A stretch of 7,722 nt of DNA from a bacterium. Lineage in GTDB: Bacteria; Patescibacteriota; Patescibacteriia; UBA2591; JAGGZP01. Of this stretch, positions 1-6,596 are shown one piece after another. The first letter of the stretch is position 1. Each line of letters starts with the position of its first letter. The DNA is taken from the NCBI GenBank assembly GCA_021161965.1, contig JAGGZP010000041.1, forward strand, positions 1-7,722, read 5' to 3'. The position numbers and the translations under genes were made by a program. A model generated the notes under the pieces. That model was not told the origin of the DNA. It worked only from the letters and a program-made list of their open reading frames with translations, and made no database searches.

Positions 1-40
1 CAATAATATATTACTACATTTTGATTATTTGTAAATAAGA

Positions 41-66
41 AGGGCTAAACCTTACAGTTTAGCCCT
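41..66 (-). terminator. Intrinsic terminator closing the NAD operon, possibly bidirectional
   Basis: A perfect 10-bp inverted repeat (AGGGCTAAAC / GTTTAGCCCT) with a 6-nt loop begins 5 bp beyond the pncA stop codon. On the minus strand it is followed by a moderately T-rich tail (TCTTATTT). On the plus strand it is followed by a much stronger T-rich run (ATTTTTTATTTTATTTTTA). It should therefore end the nrtR-to-pncA transcript and could also stop any plus-strand transcript entering from the left. Positions 1-40 hold nothing else I recognise. Confidence 0.85.
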
Positions 67-71
67 ATTTT

Positions 72-635
72 TTATTTTATTTTTACGCCGTTTTTCTTTA
101 TTTCTTCAATTGCCCTCTGTTCATCACCTGGTTTTAAATTAACTGCCTTCGTGTACTTTAGTAAGACACGTGTTTTAAAACCCGACTTTACCGCATCGAT
201 CGCTGTTGCCTTAACACAATAGTCAAGAGCCAATCCAACGACATCAACACTAGTAATTCCATATTCCCTTAAAATGTATTTTAGTTTTGCTGAAAATCGA
301 TAAGCATGTCCATTAAAACCGCTATAATCATCTCTATCTGGATTATCTCCTTTAACAATATCGACAACAATTTTATTTGTGTCTATTTTTATAGCAAATT
401 CCGCACCCCAACTATACTGAACACAGTGCTTTGGCCACTGGCCGCCATTTTCTTTAAACGAACAATGATTTTTTGGATGCCAATCTCTTGTAACAACTAT
501 CAAATCATAAGGACCATTTTTAATTAAATTTTCAATTTTTTTAATTAACTTCTCTCCACCTTTAACATACAACGCGCCTTTGGGGTCAGCAAAATCATTT
601 TGCATATCAACGACTATTAATGCTTTTTTCCCCAT
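72..635 (-). CDS. pncA: Nicotinamidase (PncA)
   Basis: Cytoplasmic amidohydrolase that deamidates nicotinamide to nicotinate and ammonia, the first step of NAD salvage. The 187-residue protein has the usual single-domain isochorismatase-like length. The expected catalytic triad is visible: D10 (in VVDMQNDF), K95 (in IVKGD) and C140 (in LALDYCVKATA). The metal ligands are D51 and H53 (in DWHP) and H70 (in WPKHC). All key residues are present and spaced as in known bacterial and archaeal nicotinamidases. The ATG start is fixed by a perfect Shine-Dalgarno site (AGGAGG, 6 nt away). It is the last gene of the operon, 3 bp after pncB, whose product uses the nicotinate made here. A pyrazinamidase-type activity would be the same enzyme; an unrelated isochorismatase is unlikely given the motifs and neighbours. 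Confidence 0.96.
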   Translation of the reverse strand: MGKKALIVVDMQNDFADPKGALYVKGGEKLIKKIENLIKNGPYDLIVVTRDWHPKNHCSFKENGGQWPKHCVQYSWGAEFAIKIDTNKIVVDIVKGDNPDRDDYSGFNGHAYRFSAKLKYILREYGITSVDVVGLALDYCVKATAIDAVKSGFKTRVLLKYTKAVNLKPGDEQRAIEEIKKNGVKIK

Positions 636-638
636 AAA

Positions 639-647
639 TCACCTCCT
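639..647 (-). promoter_or_regulatory. Ribosome binding site of pncA overlapping the pncB stop codon
   Basis: The minus strand reads AGGAGGTGA, TTT, then ATG. This 9-mer is fully complementary to the usual 3' end of bacterial 16S rRNA. Its last three bases, TGA, are the stop codon of pncB. Termination of pncB and initiation of pncA therefore share the same bases, which implies translational coupling. This is the strongest Shine-Dalgarno site in the window and fixes the pncA start. Confidence 0.9.
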
Positions 648-2075
648 ATCAAGTTTTTCTTGAATTAATTTTTTTCTTAAACCAAATAGCTTTTTTGTCA
701 AACCAACACGATAAATATGCGGGTTAATAAATCTTTTATATTCTTCCGGTAATTGCTTTAATTCTTCTTGAACTTTTTTTCTTATTTCTTTTAGTTTCGG
801 AGACTTATAAATTAAGCCGTCTTTATATGTATAAATCGGAATCAGCAATTTTTCTATTCGGCCAACTTGAAGTTTATCAAATTTATATTCTATGTCCGGA
901 TGTTTAATTTCAATTTCTTTTTGGTCAAAAATTTTTTCTTCAACTAAAGCCAAAACATCCGCTAACATCATTCCATTTTTATCATAAACTCTATAAATTT
1001 CTTTCTCTCCAGGAATTGTTGTTTTTTCTGGGTTACTGGAAATTTTAACTACTGGAATAATTTTGCCATTCAATTCCGCCGCAACAAGTTTATAAACGCC
1101 ACCTAAAGATTTTGGCGGATAAACTAATTTCGTTCCCACGCCCCAGATATCAATTTTTGCTCCTTGCCTTTTTAAATCAGCAATAATAAATTCGTCAAGA
1201 TCATTAGAAGCAACAATTTTTGCTTTAGTTAGCCCGGCTTGATCAAGCATTTTTCGTGCTTCTTTGCTTAAATAGGCTAAATCGCCGCTGTCAATTCTAA
1301 TTCCGACAAAAAGCTGGGAATCCGGTAAAAATTCTTTGGCTACTTTGATAGCGTTGGGCAATCCAGATTTCAAAGTTTCATAACTATCAACCAAAAGAAG
1401 ACATTTCTTCGGATAAGTTTTTGCATAAGCTTTAAACGCTTCTAATTCGTTGGGAAAACTCTGAACCCAGCTGTGAGCGTGTGTTCCACTCACCGGGATA
1501 TTTAATTGACGTCCTGCCTCTACATTTGATGTCCCACTTACACCACCAATGTAAGCAGCTCTGCTTGCAGCTACACCGGCAAAAGTTGGTGCACGTCTTA
1601 AGCCAAAGTCAATTACTGGATCACCATCCGCGGCAATAACCAAACGAGCTGCTCGAGTTGCTACTAATGTTTGGTAATTAATTGCATTTAAAATGGCTGT
1701 TTCGACTAATTGCGCCGAAATAATCGGGCCAGAAACTCTAACCAATGGTTCGTTAGGAAAAACTATTGTTCCTTCTGCTACAGCTGAGACATCACAATTA
1801 AAATGCCATTCGTTTAACAAATACTGTAAAAAATCTTCTGCGAATAAACCAGTTCGGCGAAGATAACCAATGTCTCTTTTTGAAAAATGTAAATCTTTTA
1901 AGTAATCAATTATTTGCTCCAGGCCAGCAAAAATTGCAAATCCGCCATTAAATGGTAAACGCCGAAAAAATGCTTCAAAAACAACCTGTTGATTCGCGCG
2001 GCCATTTTTGAAATAGCCTTGCAACATTGTCAGTTGATACAAATCAGTTTCAAGAATACCTAATTTTCTTCTCAT
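639..2075 (-). CDS. pncB: Nicotinate phosphoribosyltransferase (PncB)
   Basis: Joins nicotinate to PRPP to give nicotinate mononucleotide (NaMN), coupled to ATP hydrolysis in characterised family members. The 478-residue protein belongs to the long bacterial NAPRT group. Visible signatures are the N-terminal TDLYQLTMLQGY (residues 10-21), DFGLRRAP (156-163) and GTSNVEAG (181-188). GTHAHSWV (197-204) carries the histidine expected to be phosphorylated, H201. Further on come VDSYET (229-234), GIRIDSGDL (258-266) and GVGTKLV (312-318). The ATG is set by AAGGAGGG just upstream. The gene lies 50 bp after nadE, behind a candidate internal promoter, and its TGA stop is embedded in the pncA ribosome binding site. 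Nicotinamide phosphoribosyltransferase (NadV/NAMPT) is the alternative, but the GTxAHS motif and pairing with pncA favour PncB. Confidence 0.96.
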   Translation of the reverse strand: MRRKLGILETDLYQLTMLQGYFKNGRANQQVVFEAFFRRLPFNGGFAIFAGLEQIIDYLKDLHFSKRDIGYLRRTGLFAEDFLQYLLNEWHFNCDVSAVAEGTIVFPNEPLVRVSGPIISAQLVETAILNAINYQTLVATRAARLVIAADGDPVIDFGLRRAPTFAGVAASRAAYIGGVSGTSNVEAGRQLNIPVSGTHAHSWVQSFPNELEAFKAYAKTYPKKCLLLVDSYETLKSGLPNAIKVAKEFLPDSQLFVGIRIDSGDLAYLSKEARKMLDQAGLTKAKIVASNDLDEFIIADLKRQGAKIDIWGVGTKLVYPPKSLGGVYKLVAAELNGKIIPVVKISSNPEKTTIPGEKEIYRVYDKNGMMLADVLALVEEKIFDQKEIEIKHPDIEYKFDKLQVGRIEKLLIPIYTYKDGLIYKSPKLKEIRKKVQEELKQLPEEYKRFINPHIYRVGLTKKLFGLRKKLIQEKLDRR

Positions 2076-2078
2076 AAA

Positions 2079-2086
2079 CCCTCCTT
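2079..2086 (-). promoter_or_regulatory. Strong ribosome binding site of pncB
   Basis: The minus strand reads AAGGAGGG, TTT, then ATG. This places GGAGG 4 nt from the start codon and supports 2075 as the pncB start. The upstream genes nadE, nadK, nadD and pcm lack a comparable site. Confidence 0.85.
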
Positions 2087-2101
2087 TTTAAAATTAAATT
2101 T

Positions 2102-2129
2102 ATTTTAATAAAAATTATTTTTTTGTCAA
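2102..2129 (-). promoter_or_regulatory. Candidate internal promoter for pncBA
   Basis: In the 50-bp gap between nadE and pncB the minus strand carries a perfect -35 box, TTGACA (2124-2129), which overlaps the nadE stop codon. A 16-bp spacer follows and then a -10-like TAAAAT (2102-2107). The same boxes and spacing occur in front of nrtR. No TAGTGT/ACACTA inverted repeat accompanies this copy. It could give pncB and pncA expression that does not depend on NrtR. The gap is extremely AT-rich, so a -10-like hexamer by chance is easy; the exact -35 is the stronger evidence. Confidence 0.55.
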
Positions 2130-3772
2130 GTCTTATATTTTGCGGCAATTGGCATTCTTCTCCCACTTCCAAAAGCTTTTGTTGTAACTTTTAATCCCGG
2201 CGCTGCTTGTCGCCTTTTGTATTCACTTTTATTAACCCTATGGATAATCCAGTTAACTATTTTTTGATTAAACCCTTTTCTAATGATTTCTTTTGATGAA
2301 TAATTCTTGTCTAAGTAAAGTTCAAGAATCTGATCAAGGATATTGTAGGGAGGCAAAGTATCCTGATCACGCTGGCCAGGTTTTAACTCAGCGGATGGTG
2401 CAGCTTTAATAACTTCTTTTGGAATTATTTCCTTTTTTCTATTAATATAATCAGCTAATTTATAAACCATTGTTTTCGGAACATCTGAAATAACACTCAA
2501 TCCTCCACTCATATCGCCGTAAAGTGTGCAATAACCAACAGCAAGTTCACTTTTATTTCCTGTTGAGAGAACAAGATAACCGAATTTATTAGAAAATGCC
2601 ATTAAAATATTCCCTCTAATTCTTGCCTGAATATTTTCTTCTGTGACATCGAATGGTCTATTTTGAAAATACTTTTTTAATTCGTTTAAATATGAATAAT
2701 AAATTTTTTCTATTGGTACTTTTTTAATTTCTATCCCCAAATTTCTAGCTAATTTTTTTGAAAATTCAACACTTCCTTTTGAAGAATACATTGAAGGCAT
2801 TGTAATTGCCAAAACATTTCTTCTACCAAGGGCAGCAACGGCTAAACAAGAAGTTACCGCTGAATCTATTCCGCCGGATAAACCAATAACTGCTTTTTTG
2901 AATCCGCATTTTTTAAAATAATCCCTAACGCCCAAAACAAGTGCCTCATAAACCGAAGCAATATCCTCTTGAGCAATAAATTTTTTTATTTTCAACTTTT
3001 TATTTAAATTAATTGTTTTGATTTTTTCTCTAAATCCAGGTAATATATCAATTAAATTACCATTTTTATCAACAACCATACTTTTCCCATCAAAAATTAA
3101 CTCATCATTTCCGCCAACTTGATTGACATAAACAAAGGGCAAGTGATATTTTTTACTATGACAAGTTATAATTTCATATCTGATTTTTTCCTTACCAATA
3201 TTAAACGGCGAAGCCGATAAATTAATAAGAATTGTCGCACCTTTTTTAGCAAGTACACTTATCGGATCAATTTTATAATATTTTTTCAAAGACAAATTAG
3301 AAACATTCCACATATCTTCGCAAATCGAAATACCAAGTATTTCATTTTTGAACGGAATGATATCAACTTTTGGAGATGAATCAAAATATCTTGTTTCATC
3401 AAAAACATCATAGGTCGGCAAAAGAGTTTTATATACTCGGCCAATTACTTTCCCATTTTGAACAAGCAAGGCTGAGTTATAAAGCCCATTACCCCGAGAA
3501 TTATTTGTTGGTAAAACCGTGCCAAATAAAATTCCAATTTTGGAAAATTTCTTTGAGATTTTAGTTACTTCATTGTTTGCCCATTGGATATCCTGAATAA
3601 ATTTTTTCTTCTGCAAAAGATCACGGGGAGGATAACCGGTAATAAACATTTCTGAAAAAATAACTAAATCGGATTTCTTTTCCTTAACTGTCTTCAATGT
3701 TTCTTTTATTTTTTGAACATTACCTACTATATCACCAATAATTGGATCCAATTGTGCAATACTAATTTTCAT
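2126..3772 (-). CDS. nadE: Glutamine-dependent NAD+ synthetase (two-domain NadE)
   Basis: Amidates nicotinate adenine dinucleotide to NAD+, using ATP and ammonia released from glutamine by its own N-terminal domain. Residues 1 to about 260 form a nitrilase-fold glutaminase with E41 (in FSEMFITGYPPRD), K115 (in VYKTLLP) and C151 (in ISICEDMW) as the expected catalytic triad. Residues about 270-548 form the synthetase domain: the ATP-binding SGGIDS loop (299-304), QARIRGNILM (382-391), STGNKSELAVGY (403-414), YGDMSGGLSVI (418-428) and PSAELKPGQRDQDTLPPY (459-476). The 548-residue length matches the bacterial glutamine-dependent form. The ATG lies 1 bp after the nadK stop with no clear Shine-Dalgarno site, suggesting translational coupling. 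The sequence appears complete and active. A second NAD synthetase without a glutaminase domain lies upstream. Confidence 0.97.
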   Translation of the reverse strand: MKISIAQLDPIIGDIVGNVQKIKETLKTVKEKKSDLVIFSEMFITGYPPRDLLQKKKFIQDIQWANNEVTKISKKFSKIGILFGTVLPTNNSRGNGLYNSALLVQNGKVIGRVYKTLLPTYDVFDETRYFDSSPKVDIIPFKNEILGISICEDMWNVSNLSLKKYYKIDPISVLAKKGATILINLSASPFNIGKEKIRYEIITCHSKKYHLPFVYVNQVGGNDELIFDGKSMVVDKNGNLIDILPGFREKIKTINLNKKLKIKKFIAQEDIASVYEALVLGVRDYFKKCGFKKAVIGLSGGIDSAVTSCLAVAALGRRNVLAITMPSMYSSKGSVEFSKKLARNLGIEIKKVPIEKIYYSYLNELKKYFQNRPFDVTEENIQARIRGNILMAFSNKFGYLVLSTGNKSELAVGYCTLYGDMSGGLSVISDVPKTMVYKLADYINRKKEIIPKEVIKAAPSAELKPGQRDQDTLPPYNILDQILELYLDKNYSSKEIIRKGFNQKIVNWIIHRVNKSEYKRRQAAPGLKVTTKAFGSGRRMPIAAKYKT

Positions 3773-3773
3773 A

Positions 3774-4577
3774 CTATTTTTTTATTTCAATTAACTTAGT
3801 TGTAAAAGGAGATTTTTCAACAATAATTTTGTCTCCGGTTTGGAGACGAAAATCTTTTTGTCCGTCAGCGATGACGTAAGGTAAATTTTTTCCTCCTCTA
3901 ATTGACTTTACTTCAAATATTGTGTCAATCGGGACAACAAAAGATTTCGTGTGAGGCAAAAAATAATTTGATTCAACTAATGAATTAATTGCCACTACAC
4001 TAAAAACATCGGTCAATAAAACTGGCCCGCCAGCATAAATGTTATAAGCAGTTGAACCAATTCGCGTAGAAAAAATTATTCCGTCACCAATCAAAATTGC
4101 CGATTTCTTTTGATTTTTCTGTTTAATTTTTAATTTTAGCCAAACCATACGATTTATCCCACCAATAACTATCTCATTAAGAGCATCAATTTTTTTAACG
4201 ATTCTATTTTCTCTTAGAACTTTAGCCATAATTCGGGTATAAGATTTTACAAAATACTTTCCTCTATCTAATATTCTTAACCCTTTATCTAAATTATTTT
4301 TGGCAATTTGACAAAGATAACCTTTGTAACCAAAATTGACACCAATTAAAGGGGTATTGTAAGTGGCTATTTGGTTAGCAATGTGTAATATTGTCCCATC
4401 GCCGCCAATAATTAAAACGAAATCTAAACCATTCTTTAAAATAATCCTGTTTAGTTTTGTAAAAATCTGATAATTCCTATCTCTAAAAAATTTTATAGTT
4501 GTTTTTGCTGCTTTTTCGGCCCCGACTTTTTTTGATTTTAAGAGAATAGCAATTCTTTTGATTTTATGGATTGTCAT
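3774..4577 (-). CDS. nadK: NAD kinase (NadK)
   Basis: ATP- or polyphosphate-dependent phosphorylation of NAD+ to NADP+. The 267-residue protein has the usual bacterial length. It shows GGDGT (residues 58-62) after a hydrophobic strand, the conserved ALNEIVIG (132-139, with N134 and E135), GDGIIFST (164-171) and GSTAYN (174-179). A glycine and aspartate in the C-terminal beta domain (VIADGQ, 235-240) fit the family. Some usually conserved places differ: the family's TPTGSTAY-like segment reads TRIGSTAY, and the N-x-G-x-x-GFL segment reads NFGYKGYL. It is a divergent but apparently intact member. It lies 4 bp after nadD and 1 bp before nadE with no obvious Shine-Dalgarno site, so it is probably translated by coupling within the operon. 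Confidence 0.93.
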   Translation of the reverse strand: MTIHKIKRIAILLKSKKVGAEKAAKTTIKFFRDRNYQIFTKLNRIILKNGLDFVLIIGGDGTILHIANQIATYNTPLIGVNFGYKGYLCQIAKNNLDKGLRILDRGKYFVKSYTRIMAKVLRENRIVKKIDALNEIVIGGINRMVWLKLKIKQKNQKKSAILIGDGIIFSTRIGSTAYNIYAGGPVLLTDVFSVVAINSLVESNYFLPHTKSFVVPIDTIFEVKSIRGGKNLPYVIADGQKDFRLQTGDKIIVEKSPFTTKLIEIKK

Positions 4578-4581
4578 AATT

Positions 4582-5163
4582 TTATTCGTATCTAATTAAA
4601 TTATGTTTTTTTAAATATTTTAAATAATTTGCGATTTTTTTAGGGACCAAATGCTCAATGGGTAAATTTTCCTTCAAGCGCCTACGAATTAATGTGCTTG
4701 AAATATAACTCCCTTGTATATTTTTAAGTAAACTGAAACATTTGTCTTTTGGTTTTTTTATTTTATAGCCAGACCTTGACACAACTAAAAATTTTATTTT
4801 CTTTTTCAATTCTGGCCAATTTTTCCATTTTTTATAATCTTCTGTTTTTACAATATCTGTACCAATAATCCAATAAAATTTATAAGTGGGGTACCACCTT
4901 CTTAAAAATCTAACTGTTTTAATTGTATAATTTTTGCCAGGGATATTCTTTTCAATGTTACAAGCACGAATACCCGGCTCTTCCATCAATTTAACCATTT
5001 TCCATCGGTGTTTCCACGGCAAAAGTGGCTTGTCAAAGGAATGTTTCCGACAAGGAATCACCCAAACCTCGTCAACTAATTTATTTTTCAAAAGTTGCCG
5101 GGATAAGCGTAAGTGACCTAAATGTGGTGGATTAGCGCTAGTGCCGAGACAAGCAACTCTCAT
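4582..5163 (-). CDS. nadD: Nicotinate-nucleotide adenylyltransferase (NadD)
   Basis: Transfers AMP from ATP to NaMN to form nicotinate adenine dinucleotide, the branch point shared by de novo and salvage routes. The 193-residue protein is a typical nucleotidyltransferase-fold NadD. It has GTSANPPHLGHL (residues 7-18) with the HxGH ATP-binding motif (14-17), the substrate-loop segment WIIGTD (98-103) and the C-terminal SYISSTLIRRRL (152-163), which carries the ISSTxIR signature. The start at MRVACLG fits the family, whose members begin a few residues before the first strand. It is 8 bp after nrtR and 4 bp before nadK. No clear Shine-Dalgarno site is visible. NMN adenylyltransferase (NadM) is the main alternative, but the ISSTxIR arrangement and the salvage context favour NadD. 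Confidence 0.95.
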   Translation of the reverse strand: MRVACLGTSANPPHLGHLRLSRQLLKNKLVDEVWVIPCRKHSFDKPLLPWKHRWKMVKLMEEPGIRACNIEKNIPGKNYTIKTVRFLRRWYPTYKFYWIIGTDIVKTEDYKKWKNWPELKKKIKFLVVSRSGYKIKKPKDKCFSLLKNIQGSYISSTLIRRRLKENLPIEHLVPKKIANYLKYLKKHNLIRYE

Positions 5164-5171
5164 AAATAATT

Positions 5172-5864
5172 TTAAAAAATTAATTCTCGCTTAGTTAAAA
5201 TAACATTTTTACTACTGACAAATTGCCATAATCGCGGTGGCCTATGGGCGACCATTTTTCTTTTTCTCCGGCTCGGTCTTATTAAATTGAGAGATAATAT
5301 TTTTTTGCGAAAATTTCTTTTATCTATCTTTTTCCCAAATATAATTTCATAAACTCTTTGCAGTTCGGTAAGAGTAAAATATCTTGGCAAAAAGCGTTGG
5401 GCGATATTAGTATATTCTAATTTCCAACGTAAACGTTTAAGCGCGTAAGAAACAATTTTATTATGATCGAATGCAAGGGAAGGTATTTCCTTAACATTAA
5501 ACCATCTTACATCTGCGGCATCACTGGCCGATTTAATTGCCGGCTTTTTATTGAGTAAAGCAAAATAAGTTACCGAAATAACCCGGCCACGAGGATCACG
5601 AGATGGATCACCAAAAGTATAAAGTTGTTCCAAATAAACCTTTTTAACATTGGTTTCTTCTTGCAGCTCTCTTTTTGCCGCTTTTTCCAATGATTCATTA
5701 ATGTCAACATGACCACCGGGTAAAGCCCACTTTCCCTTAAATGGTTTGGTAGCCCGCTGAATTAATAAAATTTTTAGTTTATCATCGATAATTGTAAAAA
5801 TAACTATATCAACTGCTATTTGTAGCTTTTCGGGTTGGTGGATTATTTTTTTTCTTTTTTTCAT
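5172..5864 (-). CDS. nrtR: Nudix-type NAD-metabolism regulator NrtR
   Basis: Transcription factor of the NrtR family, in which a Nudix domain senses ADP-ribose or related NAD-derived nucleotides and a C-terminal winged helix binds DNA; most characterised members repress NAD genes. The 230-residue protein has a Nudix fold at about 15-150. Its Nudix box (G51 to V73) keeps E57, R65, E66, E69 and E70 but has Asn (N72) where the consensus has Gly. The family-typical FGDPSRDPRGRVISVTY follows at 84-100. Residues about 162-195 form the winged helix (FTLTELQRVYEI and DKRNFRKKILSLNLI), ending in HRPPRLWQF. With the catalytic acidic residues intact, ADP-ribose hydrolysis may persist. It is the first gene of the NAD operon, directly behind its own promoter and palindromic operator. 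A weak AAGG lies 7 nt before the ATG. A plain ADP-ribose pyrophosphatase would lack the C-terminal domain. Confidence 0.93.
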   Translation of the reverse strand: MKKRKKIIHQPEKLQIAVDIVIFTIIDDKLKILLIQRATKPFKGKWALPGGHVDINESLEKAAKRELQEETNVKKVYLEQLYTFGDPSRDPRGRVISVTYFALLNKKPAIKSASDAADVRWFNVKEIPSLAFDHNKIVSYALKRLRWKLEYTNIAQRFLPRYFTLTELQRVYEIIFGKKIDKRNFRKKILSLNLIRPSRRKRKMVAHRPPRLWQFVSSKNVILTKRELIF

Positions 5865-5874
5865 ATTTTTACCT

Positions 5875-5893
5875 TAGTGTCATTTTTACACTA
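5875..5893. promoter_or_regulatory. Probable NrtR operator
   Basis: A 19-bp imperfect palindrome, TAGTGTCATTTTTACACTA, has perfect 6-bp arms around a 7-bp centre. It starts 2 bp downstream of the -10 box of the nrtR promoter, covers the expected transcription start and touches the AAGG before the nrtR ATG. A bound dimer there would block initiation. A self-regulated operon led by a NrtR-type gene is expected to carry such a site. I did not compare it with a published NrtR matrix, so assignment to NrtR rests on position and symmetry. Confidence 0.78.
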
Positions 5894-5895
5894 TC

Positions 5896-5923
5896 ATTTT
5901 ATTACAAAATAAAATATTGTCAA
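5896..5923 (-). promoter_or_regulatory. Main promoter of the nrtR-nadD-nadK-nadE-pncB-pncA operon
   Basis: The minus strand shows a perfect -35 box TTGACA (5918-5923), a 16-bp spacer and a -10 box TAAAAT (5896-5901; five of six consensus positions). The expected start site, about 7 nt on, falls inside the 19-bp palindrome at 5875-5893. It lies in the only gap of more than 50 bp between the pcm stop and pncA. Confidence 0.8.
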
Positions 5924-5929
5924 CAAAAG

Positions 5930-5938
5930 TTATCCACA
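5930..5938 (+). promoter_or_regulatory. Perfect DnaA-box 9-mer upstream of the nrtR promoter
   Basis: TTATCCACA on the plus strand matches the high-affinity DnaA box consensus exactly. It lies 6 bp upstream of the -35 box of the NAD operon promoter, in the pcm-nrtR gap. It is a single copy with no cluster of similar boxes nearby, so it is not evidence for an origin. It could be a DnaA-responsive promoter element or chance in AT-rich DNA. Confidence 0.4.
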
Positions 5939-5951
5939 AGAACCAATTTTA

Positions 5952-6575
5952 TCAATCAGAAATCAGTGGAACAAAAATAAAGCCAGGATATCTTTCCTCT
6001 TTATATCTATCAGAGGCAATTTTTTTAACTAAAACTATTTCCTGGGATTTTAATCCGACTGGAATCACTAATCGACCCCCTACTTTCAATTGTTTTAAAA
6101 GTGGTCGCGGAATACTGGCAGCTGCTGCCCCAACATGAATAACATCAAAAGGTGCGTGTTCTTTTAGCCCTTTTGAACCATCACCACAAATAAAAACTGC
6201 CCGGCCAGAGGAAACAAAATCGTATTTTTTTGTATTACCTTCACCAAAATTTTTTAATTCTTCAATTCTCTCGATTCCGTAAACTTTACCTTCTTTACCA
6301 ACAATTTCAGCGAAGAGTGCGGTTGTCCAGCCGGATCCAGAACCAATATCTAAAACTTTATTACCTTTTTTTGGCTGGCATAATTCAAACATAAAAGCAA
6401 CAGTTAGTGGTTGAGATATAGTTTGACCGAATCCAATAGTTAAAGGATAATTCATTTCTGCTTCCGATTTTAATTGCGGTAAAACAAAATCTTTTCTTTT
6501 AATTTTTCTAAAAGCTTTAATTATTCTTGGTGTTTTCAAATACCCATCTTTCACTAGTTGTTCAATAATAGACAT
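5952..6575 (-). CDS. pcm: Protein-L-isoaspartate O-methyltransferase (Pcm)
   Basis: SAM-dependent repair enzyme that methylates abnormal L-isoaspartyl residues in aged proteins so that they can revert to aspartyl. The 207-residue protein is of usual length. Near the N-terminus is a segment typical of the family (RKIKRKDFVLP, residues 23-33). The substrate-side signature GFGQTISQP follows at 48-56. The SAM-binding motif I is VLDIGSGSGWTTA (74-86), with an acidic residue after strand 2 (YGIERIEEL, 99-107). FDVIHVGAAAASIP (143-156) and LKVGGRLVIPVG (163-174) complete the Rossmann-like methyltransferase. It lies 21 bp after nadE2 with no Shine-Dalgarno site and is probably co-transcribed with it. 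No terminator is visible after its stop, so transcription may run into the NAD operon. Its link with NAD metabolism is positional only. Confidence 0.93.
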   Translation of the reverse strand: MSIIEQLVKDGYLKTPRIIKAFRKIKRKDFVLPQLKSEAEMNYPLTIGFGQTISQPLTVAFMFELCQPKKGNKVLDIGSGSGWTTALFAEIVGKEGKVYGIERIEELKNFGEGNTKKYDFVSSGRAVFICGDGSKGLKEHAPFDVIHVGAAAASIPRPLLKQLKVGGRLVIPVGLKSQEIVLVKKIASDRYKEERYPGFIFVPLISD

Positions 6576-6596
6576 AAAAATAAAGAACTAAAATTA

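Noticed and set aside
5930..5938. Replication origin
   Set aside because: Only one perfect DnaA box, with no cluster, no AT-rich unwinding array beyond general background, and no dnaA or dnaN nearby.
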